NCBI GenBank assembly: GCA_963082975.1
Contig: OY720346.1
Span: forward strand, 38,281,787-38,345,786
DNA length: 64,000 bases
Direction: 5' to 3'
Source of the DNA: Labia minor
Lineage: Eukaryota; Arthropoda; Insecta; Dermaptera; Spongiphoridae
Below the pieces are notes generated by a model. The model made no database searches and had not been told where the DNA came from. It saw only the letters and a list, made by a program, of their open reading frames with translations. The translations under genes were made by a program, and so were the position numbers. Shown piece by piece: positions 45,188-57,188 of the stretch. The first letter of the stretch is position 1; each line of letters starts with the position of its first letter.

Positions 45188-45955
45188 AAAAAGTATAGCC
45201 ATCTAGATAAGGAGGCGATGGCAATCTTTTGGGCGACTAAAAAGTTGTTCCAATACCTATACGGGAAAAAATTTACACTCATAACCGACAATAAACCATT
45301 AGAATCAATCTTTAATCCTGCAAAGAATTTGCCTGCTATCACTGCACTACGTTTGACACGCTACGCTCTATTTTTAAAGCAGTTTGAATATCAAATTAAA
45401 TATCGATCGGCGGCCCAACATACACATGTTGATTATCTATCAAGATCACCGGTCTCAAGTGTAAAAGAAGGATATGTTGATGAATATTATGAATTTGAAC
45501 AAAAAAAAAAATAAATAAATTGTGTATATCACACATATCAGAAGCTATCACTGCTGTGACCGTAAAAAAAGAAACTGACAAAGATGAAGAATTGTCTAAT
45601 TTTAGAAAAGAGCTATTAGGTAAAAGTAATTTAGAAAATATGGAGTATTCAGTAAATCACGGAATTGTGATGAGAGGAGGGCGAGTCGTGATACCACGTA
45701 CGTTACAACAAGCTATCCTTAATGAGTTGCAATCCTTAGTTAAATCGTGCAACAATTGCGCGGAAGTACACAAACAAGCTCCAAAAGCACCTTTTCATCA
45801 CTGGGAGAAACCGAAAGAGCCCTGGCAAAGGATCCATGCTGACTATGCAGGTCCATTGGAGGGAAATAGGCCAACTTCAAGAACTGAGGGATTGAGTGCA
45901 AAGGAAGTCCAGTCCCCTCCTTCTTCACAGAAGCAGAAGCCACCTGAACAAACAT
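45188..45955 (+). pseudogene. Gypsy (Mag/K02A2.6-like) pol remnant
   Basis: The frame opens with YSHLDKEAMAIFWATKK, the end of the RNase H region, then TLITDNKPLESIF and AAQHTHVDYLSR, typical for the connection between RNase H and integrase. After a frame change in an A run (45500-45511) it continues with RTLQQAILNELQ, but the His half of the integrase zinc finger is deleted and the Cys half follows at once (KSCNNCAEVHKQ), then WQRIHADYAGPL at the start of the integrase core. The rest is missing. It ends at the border of the zinc-finger unit. Confidence 0.75.
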
Positions 45956-46046
45956 ATTATTATTATTATTATTATTGTATACATTTAATTCGATTAATAA
46001 ACTTCGTCAATTATATTTAATTGTATTTATTTAAATACATAACAAG

Positions 46047-46056
46047 TATATAAAAG
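46047..46056 (+). promoter_or_regulatory. Possible TATA box of zinc-finger gene A
   Basis: tatataaaag lies about 250 bp before the ATG and recurs identically before genes B and C (51254, 56931). Position and sequence suit a TATA box, but in so AT-rich a region chance is possible. Confidence 0.3.
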
Positions 46057-46304
46057 ATATAATTTATAATTAATAAAATTTAATTTAAATATAATATATG
46101 TAATTTAATCCAATTCAAATTGCCACCTTTTCAGATATTCCTAGCATAGCCAGGTGGCGCTGAAAACATGGTTTAAAAGTAACATAAGAGTGTCAATGTT
46201 TTGTGATAGACCATCTGTTAATATATAACGAAAAATAAAAATCCTTTATATCACTTATTAACTTGTATATAATTTATAATTGTTAATACATTAATCAATT
46301 AAAA

Positions 46305-47828
46305 ATGAATGTTTATACAAAAGAAGACAGAAAATATCCAATATATATAGGTAAGTTTTATTTCTGTTTTTTCATCTAAATTAATATTAATTTTCTTCCA
46401 AAATTATTTTTTTAATATTTTTATGTTAAAGTAACTAAATTAATATTTTTTTTTTTAGGTCCACTATTTTCTTGTGTATATTGTCATAATAATTTTATAA
46501 GTGAGGAATTTTTATCTAAACATTTAAAAAAATGTTTCCATAAAAAAATATTTTCAATTTTCAAAAATGGAATAAAATTGAAAAAAGATACGAAGAAATA
46601 CTTGGCCGAAAATTTTGAAGAATATTTTGATACAAGCAAGAAAGAAGACAGGCGATTTGAATGTAAAAATTTTAAAAAGATTGCTCATAAATCTCATTTA
46701 ATTCTACATTTATTAACTCGTACAGACGAAAGCCGTTTTGAATGTAATTATTGTGAAAAGAAATGTAATAATAAATCACATTTAAATAAACATTTATTAA
46801 TTCATACATGTGAAAAGCCTTTTGAAAGTAATTCTTGTATAAAGAAATTTAATGACAATTCAAATCTAAATAAACATTTATTAACTCATACAGGAGAAAA
46901 TCCTTTTGAATGTAATTATTGTAAAAAGAAATTTAATAGGAAATCTCATTTAAGTACTCATTTATTAGTTCATACAGGTAAAAAGCCTTTTGATTGTAAT
47001 TATTGTAAAAAGAAATTTATACAAAAATCACAATTAAATAGACATTTATTAATTCATACAGGTAAAAAGCCTTTTGAATGTAATTATTGTAATAAGAAAT
47101 TTAATCAAAAACCGAATCTAAATAGACATTTATTAATTCATACAGGTGAAAAGCCTTTTGAATGTAATTCTTGTAAAAAGAAATTTTATGATAAAACTTC
47201 TTTAAATAAACATTTATTACTTCATACACGTGAAAGTCCTTTTGAATGTAATTATTGTAAAAAGAATTTTAGTCATAAACCAAATCTAAATCGACATTTA
47301 TTAATTCATACAGGTGAAAATCCTTTTGAATGTAATTATTGTAATAAGAAATTTAATCAAAAACCGAATCTAAATAGACATTTATTAATTCATACAGGTG
47401 AAAAGCCTTTTGAATGTAATTCTTGTAAAAAGAAATTTTATGATAAAACTTCTTTAAATAAACATTTATTACTTCATAGACGTGAAAGACCTTTTGAATG
47501 TAATTATTGTAAAAAGAAATTTATACAAAAAACACATTTAAATAGACATATATTAATTCATACAGGTGAAATAGAAAAGTCTTTTGAATGTAATTCTTGT
47601 AAAAAGAAATTTTATGATAAAACTTCTTTAAATAAACATTTATTACTTCATACACGTGAAAAGCCTTTTGAATGTAATTATTGTAAAAAGAATTTTAGTC
47701 AAAAACCAAATCTAAATCGTCATTTATTAATTCATACAGGTGAAAAGCCTTTTGAATGTAATTATTGTAAAAAGAAATTTAATGATAAATCAAATTTGAA
47801 TAGACATTTATTAATACATACTGTTTGA
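46305..47828 (+). CDS. C2H2 zinc-finger protein, copy A (two exons)
   Basis: Exon 1 46305-46350 (MNVYTKEDRKYPIYI plus one base), intron with gtaagt ... ttttag, exon 2 46459-47828; 471 codons. The first finger is CVYCHNNFISEEFLSKHLKKC (a C2HC type), then a finger missing one Cys (ECKNFKK), then an array of 28-residue C2H2 fingers joined by HTGEKPFEC linkers: 12 with all ligands and one (ESNSCIKK) with Ser for Cys. Adjacent fingers repeat as blocks: YDKTSLNKH occurs three times, NQKPNLNRH twice. Such proteins bind DNA in the nucleus. No other domain is visible. The ATG is supported by the conserved splice junction in all three copies. Target and role are unknown. Confidence 0.85.
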
Positions 47829-47873
47829 AAACTTGCTTAATAATGTATGCTTTATTCGTTCTATTTTTAAATC

Positions 47874-47879
47874 AATAAA
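47874..47879 (+). terminator. Polyadenylation signal candidate, gene A
   Basis: aataaa 46 bp after the stop codon; the same signal follows gene B. Confidence 0.45.
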
Positions 47880-49008
47880 AATCTGAGATATTTAACTTAG
47901 TATTATATTTACTATTTTATTTGGTCCATTAATTAATACATTATTACTAATTATCTATTACATGTAAGATTTAAATAAAAAGCTTTAGTAATGAAATTAT
48001 TGTAAAAAAAAAATTATTAAACATTTATTAATTAATACATAATATTTCAAAAAAAAACAAAACGTTTAATAATTGGGAATAAGGGTTAGATTTAATTCTT
48101 TCTTTGATTATATAGTAGTTATATACTTTATAGTTTTATGTTCAATTCAGTAAAAATCTATTTGGCTGACCAATATTATTTAATTATTGTATTTCGTCCA
48201 TTAATAAAAACTTTATTGACTAATTACAATTAAAAATCTTTTTTACTAATGTTCTTTTATTTGTTGTATATTTATTCTAGAGCTAGAGTCTAGAATAAGT
48301 CAAAAGATTATTTTTATTTACTAATCAATAAGAATGAATTTTATAAAAATTATCTTATTTCTGATATTTTAATTTCTACACGAGAATGTAATTAATTTGA
48401 AAGTACTTATTGTAATTAATAGATTGAATTTAATGAAAATGCGGGCCGTATGTTGGCCATGCCTGACTTAGTGTATAAAAAATAAATTTATTTTATTTTA
48501 AAAAATTTTAACAAAAATAAAAATTGCTTATTTTTTCGTACAGAATTTAATATAAGAAATTATTTTATGATTTCTCCTAAATCATAAAAAACAAAAGACT
48601 TAATATAAGATTATTAAATGATTGTGAAATTTGACTATTATTTAAATATAAATTAAATAAAAATATTACTCAAATTCTAAATATTTTTATCATTAATTAC
48701 ATTAATTGCTAATTTCATAAAATATATGATGCGAAGACTAATTTTTTCAAAATATACGGACGAAAAGCTTTCGAAATCTTAAAGTAGTTGTTTTATAAAT
48801 AACACCATTATTATTAAGTTTAGGTTTACCTAAATGAATATAATGAAACTTTTAGTAAATTCGATTCACTATAAATTTAATACGATAGTATGATATTATT
48901 ATTATTATTGTAATTAATTGATTGAATTTAATGAAAAATTTAATTTTTATTTATTTATTTGATATATTCTTAATATAATGAATATGTTAACATATTTTAG
49001 TATATATA
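47880..49008. other. Unit A intergenic sequence
   Basis: AT-rich, no ORF. It is repeated almost unchanged after gene B (53081-54687) and after the truncated gene C. It includes the complex motif gcgggccgtatgttggccatg (48441). Confidence 0.6.
48275..48288. other. hAT excision-like footprint in unit A
   Basis: Here unit A reads ttctagagctagagtctag. Unit B has, at the same place, ttctagag, a 479-bp hAT MITE, ttctagag and then tctag. A thus contains two copies of the 8-bp target, the second lacking its first two bases, and no MITE: the form left behind when a hAT element leaves. Confidence 0.7.
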
Positions 49009-49891
49009 TGTTACGGTAAAAGTAGATATTGTGACAAATGTACACATTTTCCGGTAAATGTGCACATTAGCCACCTCATTTGGGTAATGTGCATTCAACT
49101 AACATTTACAATTTCAAATAAGGGAAATGTACATTGAATTCACAATGACCATGTCGTTTTGGTAAATGTGAACAAAAGTTTATATCATACGAAGATGTTC
49201 CTCAAGATGTTGAGAAATCGGTAAGAGAAATTATAGGAATGCAGTCCCCCTTACTGGTGGCCAAGGTTTTAAAAGATGCATCTGTAAAGGAACATGTTCC
49301 TCAAAAAAATGCAGTTGTAAAAATGCTGTAATATTATGTAATTCCAAGTGCCACAATAGCAATTCTTGCTCAAATAAATAGCACTTTCTTCATTATGAAA
49401 TTTCTATATGTTCCTTTATAATTTTATAAAATTTAACTGTTATAATAAAAAAAGTATGTTAATATTATAATTATTTGTTTGATTCCCATCGTATTGGTCC
49501 TAAAAAACTAGGACGAAAATAGTATTTATGAATATTGGGATCATAAGCTACGACATATTATATGTAATAAGTATGTTTTGTTTCTCATTCACATTTTTGA
49601 ATTAAAATAATTTTCGTTATTAAAGCTTTTTGTATTATGTTTATTTAAATAAAATTTTTTTTACTGCAACAACATTTTTAATTTACTTGTATTCCACCTT
49701 TCCTTAAAATACGAAGGTAAGAGTATACATTTACCAAAACGTAAAGGCAGGTTTACACATTTGCCGGGAAATGTACATATACATTATATTCAGTTTACTT
49801 ATACCTAACTTTTGTCACGGTAAATGTACAATCTTGGGAAATGTACACATTTTACGGTAAAAGTGTACATTACCGTACATTTACCGTAACA
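49009..49891 (+). mobile_element. Ginger-like DNA transposon remnant, copy A
   Basis: The ends are tgttacggtaaaagta and the inverse of tacatttaccgtaaca, with TATA on both sides (4-bp duplication). Termini of the form 5'-TGTNR and 4-bp duplications are known for Ginger elements, whose transposase is related to gypsy integrases. Both ends carry many copies of a ggtaaatgtacac-like motif in both orientations, probably transposase binding sites. Only a short coding tail survives. The same 883-bp element sits in units B and C, so it arrived before the duplications. Confidence 0.65.
49256..49381 (+). pseudogene. Cys-rich transposase tail in the Ginger-like element, copy A
   Basis: The frame reads GGQGFKRCICKGTCSSKKC, then SCKNAVILCNSKCHN and ends SCSNK with TAG. 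The C-x-C-x3-C ... C-x-C ... C-x3-C-H pattern is like the cysteine-rich tails that end many integrase-like transposases and related host proteins (KRBA2/SCAND3 type). The catalytic core is absent, so the element is dead. The same remnant occurs at about 54935-55060 and 59443-59569. Confidence 0.6.
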
Positions 49892-51069
49892 TATATACAT
49901 ATATATATCTACAAACATTTATAATCACATTAAAAAAAACAAACATTTGAACTATAATTTTGATCAATAAAATATTACAGATATCACAAGAGATTAAGAG
50001 ATAGTGATGGTCTCTAGATTAAAAATTAAATTTCTAATGGAAATATCAGTGGGGGTCAATATGAATTTTTAGACCTAGTTTTGATTTGCATGCGGCAAGA
50101 GATGATTGTTCAGGCGCCCAACTTAACTCTACACACGCTCGAGAGATCACACTGCAAGCGCAAGCATAATTGGAAAGGAAGAAACAATGGTCTGTGCTGC
50201 CTATATCTAATTTTATAGTATTGAAATGATAATTAATGAAATGTTACATTTTATTTATTTCATGTAAAATTATAGATTTATAGATAGATCATGTACAATT
50301 ACTTAGAATTAGTTATTTTATAATTGTAATTTTTGATTTCTGAAAGGAGCGTCTCCCAGCGGTGAAGGTCAGAAATATCAAATCAAGCAAACTATTACAT
50401 TCATGCACAGACCATCCGTATCAGGCTAGGACACTCAATGTTATATTTGAAACAAACTTTAGCAACATCATTCAGCAAATAACTAGTTTAGGTAATAATG
50501 AATATAATGAAACTTTTAGTAAATTCGATTCCCTATAAATTTAATACGATAGTATGATAATTCTCATAAAAATCGGTATTTATTGAGAAAGTCAATAAAA
50601 TGTGCTTTGACACATCTTTAAACTATCCTTACTTATGGTCCGATCTTGTCCAACAACAATCCAATCCCCGCCCATCATTCCCAAAAAAAAACATCTAAAT
50701 ATCAAATTTCAAGACAATATCTCATTTTGTTTAGACGTAATCTCGGTAACGAGCCTGTTCAAAAAATTTTTTTTGCAGTTTTGGATTCAAAACCGTCTGA
50801 AAAGTGAAAATCTCGAAGAATCTCGGAGCAAAAATTTTCAAAATTTTCCGATCATCGTATAAGCTATCCTTATTTCATGAGGAAAGCTAAAATAATTTAC
50901 TTATAGCTGGAAAAAAAATATTTTCTTTCTAAAACTGTGAATACGAGTAAATAAAATACAAAATTAGATTTTTTTGCCAGAATTTGTAAAATCAGTGTTT
51001 CATTTACAAAATTTTTTTAAATATTTAATATAAAAAAAAATCTTAATGAAAATTTGTCTTTGAGAGAGC
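49892..51069. other. Unit A distal sequence
   Basis: No gene. The stretch 50580-50870 contains a block of transposon-like prose (gtaacgagcctgttcaaaa, aaccgtctgaaaagtg) whose short ORF differs in frame between units A and B, so it is unlikely to code. A hAT-like start cagtgggggtcaatatg lies at 50047. Confidence 0.5.
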
Positions 51070-51070
51070 C

Positions 51071-51157
51071 CGGGGGGGGGGGCACCATAGGAAGGTGGAG
51101 CGGCTAGTCAACCCCCCCCCCCCCCCCAGGATCATATCCTGGTTGCGCCACTGTTAA
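51071..51157. repeat. G-tract/C-tract hairpin at the A/B junction
   Basis: A G13 run is followed 35 bases later by a C15 run, so a long G/C stem can form; then aggatcatatcctgg and the hAT-like end ggttgcgccactg. The next unit begins directly after. The same arrangement, with other run lengths, precedes unit C (56750-56834). Confidence 0.75.
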
Positions 51158-51511
51158 AACATATTATTATTATTATTATTATTGTATACATTTAATTCGA
51201 TTAATAAACTTCGTCAATTATATTTAATTGTATTTATTTAAATACATAACAAGTATATAAAAGATATAATTTATAATTAATAAAATTTAATTTAAATATA
51301 ATATATGTAATTTAATCCAATTCAAATTGCCACCTTTTCAGATATTCCTAGCATAGCCAGGTGGCGCTGAAAACATGGTTTAAAAGTAACATAAGAGTGT
51401 CAATGTTTTGTGATAGACCATCTGTTAATATATAACGAAAAATAAAAATCCTTTATATCACTTATTAACTTGTATATAATTTATAATTGTTAATACATTA
51501 ATCAATTAAAA

Positions 51512-53029
51512 ATGAATGTTTATACAAAAGAAGACAGAAAATATCCAATATATATAGGTAAGTTTTATTTCTGTTTTTTCATCTAAATTAATATTAATTT
51601 TCTTCCAAAATTATTTTTTTAATATTTTTATGTTAAAGTAACTAAATTAATATTTTTTTTTTTAGGTCCACTATTTTCTTGTGTATATTGTCATAATAAT
51701 TTTATAAGTGAGGAATTTTTATCTAAACATTTAAAAAAATGTTTCCATAAAAAAATATTTTCAATTTTCAAAAATGGAATAAAATTGAAAAAAGATACGA
51801 AGAAATACTTGGCCGAAAATTTTGAAGAATATTTTGATACAAGCAAGAAAGAAAGATTTGAATGTAAAAATTTTAAAAAGATTGCTCATAAATCTCATTT
51901 AATTCTACATTTATTAACTCGTACAGACGAAAGCCCTTTTGAATGTAATTATTGTGAAAAGAAATGTAATAATAAATCACATTTAAATAAACATTTATTA
52001 ATTCATACAGGTGAAAAGCCTTTTGAAAGTAATTCTTGTATAAAGAAATTTAATGACAATTCAAATCTAAATAAACATTTATTAACTCATACAGGAGAAA
52101 ATCCTTTTGAATGTAATTATTGTAAAAAGAAATTTAATAGGAAATCTCATTTAAGTACTCATTTATTAGTTCATACAGGTAAAAAGCCTTTTGATTGTAA
52201 TTATTGTAAAAAGAAATTTATACAAAAATCACAATTAAATAGACATTTATTAATTCATACAGGTAAAAAGCCTTTTGAATGTAATTATTGTAATAAGAAA
52301 TTTAATCAAAAACCGAATCTAAATAGACATTTATTAATTCATACAGGTGAAAAGCCTTTTGAATGTAATTCTTGTAAAAAGAAATTTTATGATAAAACTT
52401 CTTTAAATAAACATTTATTACTTCATACACGTGAAAGTCCTTTTGAATGTAATTATTGTAAAAAGAATTTTAGTCATAAACCAAATCTAAATCGACATTT
52501 ATTAATTCATACAGGTGAAAATCCTTTTGAATGTAATTATTGTAATAAGAAATTTAATCAAAAACCGAATCTAAATAGACATTTATTAATTCATACAGGT
52601 GAAAAGCCTTTTGAATGTAATTCTTGTAAAAAGAAATTTTATGATAAAACTTCTTTAAATAAACATTTATTACTTCATAGACGTGAAAGACCTTTTGAAT
52701 GTAATTATTGTAAAAAGAAATTTATACAAAAAACACATTTAAATAGACATATATTAATTCATACAGGTGAAATAGAAAAGTCTTTTGAATGTAATTCTTG
52801 TAAAAAGAAATTTTATGATAAAACTTCTTTAAATAAACATTTATTACTTCATACACGTGAAAAGCCTTTTGAATGTAATTATTGTAAAAAGAATTTTAGT
52901 CAAAAACCAAATCTAAATCGTCATTTATTAATTCATACAGGTGAAAAGCCTTTTGAATGTAATTATTGTAAAAAGAAATTTAATGATAAATCAAATTTGA
53001 ATAGACATTTATTAATACATACTGTTTGA
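51512..53029 (+). CDS. C2H2 zinc-finger protein, copy B (two exons)
   Basis: Exon 1 51512-51557, exon 2 51666-53029; 469 codons. It differs from copy A in exon 2 by a 6-nt deletion (Lys-Lys-Glu-Asp-Arg-Arg becomes Lys-Lys-Glu-Arg), Pro for Arg in the linker DESPFEC, and Gly for Cys in a HTGEKPFES linker. The last two make linkers match the standard HTGEKPF form better than in A and C. Otherwise the 12 full fingers are the same. Splice sites and TATA-like box are conserved. Nothing suggests inactivation. Confidence 0.85.
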
Positions 53030-53472
53030 AAACTTGCTTAATAATGTATGCTTTATTCGTTCTATTTTTAAATCAATAAAAATCTGAGATATTTAACTTA
53101 GTATTATATTTACTATTTTATTTGGTCCATTAATTAATACATTATTACTAATTATCTATTACATGTAAGATTTAAATAAAAAGCTTTAGTAATGAAATTA
53201 TTGTAAAAAAAAAATTATTAAACATTTATTAATTAATACATAATATTTCAAAAAAAAACAAAACGTTTAATAATTGGGAATAAGGGTTAGATTTAATTCT
53301 TTCTTTGATTATATAGTAGTTATATACTTTATAGTTTTATGTTCAATTCAGTAAAAATCTATTTGGCTGACCAATATTATTTAATTATTGTATTTCGTCC
53401 ATTAATAAAAACTTTATTGACTAATTACAATTAAAAATCTTTTTTACTAATGTTCTTTTATTTGTTTATTTA

Positions 53473-53967
53473 TTCTAGAGCAGCTATTCTCAAAGGGGTC
53501 CATGTGGACCCCCTGGGGGTCTATGGAACTTCATGGGGGGTCTATGATCACCAAGGGGACTATTGGGGGTCTATGGGTGTCTCTTTAGTAAAAAATAAAT
53601 TGAAAAGGGAGATTTAAGAATAAAATTTAGTAATTTTAGGCCAAACATAAAAGAAATCGCACAAAAACGTCAAGTCCATCCATCACACTAATATTATAAT
53701 TTTGTAAAATAATAATGTTTTTATTTATTATGTGTTAAATTTAATAATTAAAAATATTGATATAATTATTGATATTTCAGTTTCTTTCTTCTGTACAATT
53801 TCCCCTCATTTTCCTATTACTATGTGTTTTACAATAGTCGTCTGTGGTAGCTTTTGCACACACACAATTCGATGTATATATATTCCTTAGGTAGGGGGTC
53901 TATGAAAAAAATAAAATTCCTACAGGAGGTCTATGGAAGAAAAAGTTTGAGAACCCCTGTTCTAGAG
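53473..53967. mobile_element. hAT MITE with 8-bp TSD in unit B
   Basis: The MITE proper is 53481-53959 (479 bp): left end cagctattctcaaagg, right end tttgagaacccctg, matching as CAG-x-x-x-TTCTCAAA inverted repeats of a common hAT type. The TSD ttctagag is present at 53473-53480 and 53960-53967. The interior has repeated gggtctatgg motifs and no ORF. Confidence 0.85.
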
Positions 53968-54687
53968 TCTAGAATAAGTCAAAAGATTATTTTTATTTAC
54001 TAATCAATAAGAATGAATTTTATAAAAATTATCTTATTTCTGATATTTTAATTTCTACACGAGAATGTAATTAATTTGAAAGTACTTATTGTAATTAATA
54101 GATTGAATTTAATGAAAATGCGGGCCGTATGTTGGCCATGCCTGACTTAGTGTATAAAAAATAAATTTATTTTATTTTAAAAAATTTTAACAAAAATAAA
54201 AATTGCTTATTTTTTCGTACAGAATTTAATATAAGAAATTATTTTATGATTTCTCCTAAATCATAAAAAACAAAAGACTTAATATAAGATTATTAAATGA
54301 TTGTGAAATTTGACTATTATTTAAATATAAATTAAATAAAAATATTACTCAAATTCTAAATATTTTTATCATTAATTACATTAATTGCTAATTTCATAAA
54401 ATATATGATGCGAAGACTAATTTTTTCAAAATATACGGACGAAAAGCTTTCGAAATCTTAAAGTAGTTGTTTTATAAATAACACCATTATTATTAAGTTT
54501 AGGTTTACCTAAATGAATATAATGAAACTTTTAGTAAATTCGATTCACTATAAATTTAATACGATAGTATGATATTATTATTATTATTGTAATTAATTGA
54601 TTGAATTTAATGAAAAATTTAATTTTTATTTATTTATTTGATATATTCTTAATATAATGAATATGTTAACATATTTTAGTATATATA

Positions 54688-55570
54688 TGTTACGGTAAAA
54701 GTAGATATTGTGACAAATGTACACATTTTCCGGTAAATGTGCACATTAGCCACCTCATTTGGGTAATGTGCATTCAACTAACATTTACAATTTCAAATAA
54801 GGGAAATGTACATTGAATTCACAATGACCATGTCGTTTTGGTAAATGTGAACAAAAGTTTATATCATACGAAGATGTTCCTCAAGATGTTGAGAAATCGG
54901 TAAGAGAAATTATAGGAATGCAGTCCCCCTTACTGGTGGCCAAGGTTTTAAAAGATGCATCTGTAAAGGAACATGTTCCTCAAAAAAATGCAGTTGTAAA
55001 AATGCTGTAATATTATGTAATTCCAAGTGCCACAATAGCAATTCTTGCTCAAATAAATAGCACTTTCTTCATTATGAAATTTCTATATGTTCCTTTATAA
55101 TTTTATAAAATTTAACTGTTATAATAAAAAAAGTATGTTAATATTATAATTATTTGTTTGATTCCCATCGTATTGGTCCTAAAAAACTAGGACGAAAATA
55201 GTATTTATGAATATTGGGATCATAAGCTACGACATATTATATGTAATAAGTATGTTTTGTTTCTCATTCACATTTTTGAATTAAAATAATTTTCGTTATT
55301 AAAGCTTTTTGTATTATGTTTATTTAAATAAAATTTTTTTTACTGCAACAACATTTTTAATTTACTTGTATTCCACCTTTCCTTAAAATACGAAGGTAAG
55401 AGTATACATTTACCAAAACGTAAAGGCAGGTTTACACATTTGCCGGGAAATGTACATATACATTATATTCAGTTTACTTATACCTAACTTTTGTCACGGT
55501 AAATGTACAATCTTGGGAAATGTACACATTTTACGGTAAAAGTGTACATTACCGTACATTTACCGTAACA
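54688..55570 (+). mobile_element. Ginger-like DNA transposon remnant, copy B
   Basis: 883 bp, the same termini, TATA flanks and Cys-rich tail as in unit A. No difference from copy A is obvious by eye, which supports a very recent duplication. Confidence 0.65.
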
Positions 55571-56749
55571 TATATACATATATATATCTACAAACATTTA
55601 TAATCACATTAAAAAAAACAAACATTTGAACTATAATTTTGATCAATAAAATATTACAGATATCACAAGAGATTAAGAGATAGTGATGGTCTCTAGATTA
55701 AAAATTAAATTTCTAATGGAAATATCAGTGGGGGTCAATATGAATTTTTAGACCTAGTTTTGATTTGCATGCGGCAAGAGATGATTGTTCAGGCGCCCAA
55801 CTTAACTCTACACACGCTCGAGAGATCACACTGCAAGCGCAAGCATAATTGGAAAGGAAGAAACAATGGTCTGTGCTGCCTATATCTAATTTTATAGTAT
55901 TGAAATGATAATTAATGAAATGTTACATTTTATTTATTTCATGTAAAATTATAGATTTATAGATAGATCATGTACAATTACTTAGAATTAGTTATTTTAT
56001 AATTGTAATTTTTGATTTCTGAAAGGAGCGTCTCCCAGCGGTGAAGGTCAGAAATATCAAATCAAGCAAACTATTACATTCATGCACAGACCATCCGTAT
56101 CAGGCTAGGACACTCAATGTTATATTTGAAACAAACTTTAGCAACATCATTCAGCAAATAACTAGTTTAGGTAATAATGAATATAATGAAACTTTTAGTA
56201 AATTCGATTCCCTATAAATTTAATACGATAGTATGATAATTCTCATAAAAATCGGTATTTATTGAGAAAGTCAATAAAATGTGCTTTGACACATCTTTAA
56301 ACTATCCTTACTTATGGTCCGATCTTGTCCAACAACAATCCAATCCCCGCCCATCATTCCCAAAAAAAAACATCTAAATATCAAATTTCAAGACAATATC
56401 TCATTTTGTTTAGACGTAATCTCGGTAACGAGCCGGTTCAAAAAATTTTTTTGCAGTTTTGGATTCAGAACCGTCTGAAAAGTGAAAATCTCGAAGAATC
56501 TCGGAGCAAAAATTTTCAAAATTTTCCGATCATCGTATAAGCTATCCTTATTTCATGAGGAAAGCTAAAATAATTTACTTATAGCTGGAAAAAAAATATT
56601 TTCTTTCTAAAACTGTGAATACGAGTAAATAAAATACAAAATTAAATTTTTTTGCCAGATTTTGTAAAATCAGTGTTTCATTTACAAAACTTTTTTAAAT
56701 ATTTAATATAAAAAAAAATCTTAATGAAAAATTTGTCTTTGAGAGAGCC
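55571..56749. other. Unit B distal sequence
   Basis: Matches 49892-51069 with a few substitutions and run-length differences near 56430-56740. No gene. Confidence 0.5.
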
Positions 56750-56834
56750 CGGGGGGGGGGGGGGCGCCATAGGAAGGTGGAGCGGCTAGTCAAACCCCCC
56801 CCCCAGGATCAAATCCTGGTTGCGCCACTGTTAA
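56750..56834. repeat. G-tract/C-tract hairpin at the B/C junction
   Basis: A run of about 14 G is followed by a run of about 10 C, then aggatcaaatcctgg and ttgcgccactg. Run lengths differ from the A/B junction, as is usual for slippage-prone tracts. Confidence 0.7.
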
Positions 56835-57188
56835 AACATATTATTATTATTATTATTATTGTATACATTTAATTCGATTAATAAACTTCGTCAATTATAT
56901 TTAATTGTATTTATTTAAATACATAACAAGTATATAAAAGATATAATTTATAATTAATAAAATTTAATTTAAATATAATATATGTAATTTAATCCAATTC
57001 AAATTGCCACCTTTTCAGATATTCCTAGCATAGCCAGGTGGCGCTGAAAACATGGTTTAAAAGTAACATAAGAGTGTCAATGTTTTGTGATAGACCATCT
57101 GTTAATATATAACGAAAAATAAAAATCCTTTATATCACTTATTAACTTGTATATAATTTATAATTGTTAATACATTAATCAATTAAAA

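Larger units (their letters stand above)
45951..51157 (+). repeat. Zinc-finger unit A (5.2 kb, first of three direct copies)
   Basis: The unit begins aacatattattattatt and ends gcgccactgttaa. It holds a two-exon zinc-finger gene, an excision-like scar at 48275-48288, a Ginger-like element (49009-49891) and a G/C-tract hairpin near its end. Nearly identical sequence follows as unit B. Differences from B gather mostly in the last 400 bp (50760-51130). Confidence 0.9.
51158..56834 (+). repeat. Zinc-finger unit B (5.7 kb)
   Basis: A direct copy of unit A, longer by about 470 bp because it carries a hAT MITE at 53481-53959. Gene, intron and Ginger-like element are all present. Confidence 0.9.

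Noticed and set aside
46578-47828. Starting the zinc-finger protein at 46578
   Set aside because: That codon is TTG inside exon 2. The upstream frame is open to a clean acceptor, and exon 1 with an ATG and gtaagt donor exists in all three copies.
50635-50862. Small gene in the distal part of units A and B
   Set aside because: The frame differs between the two copies because of a run-length change, so coding is unlikely.
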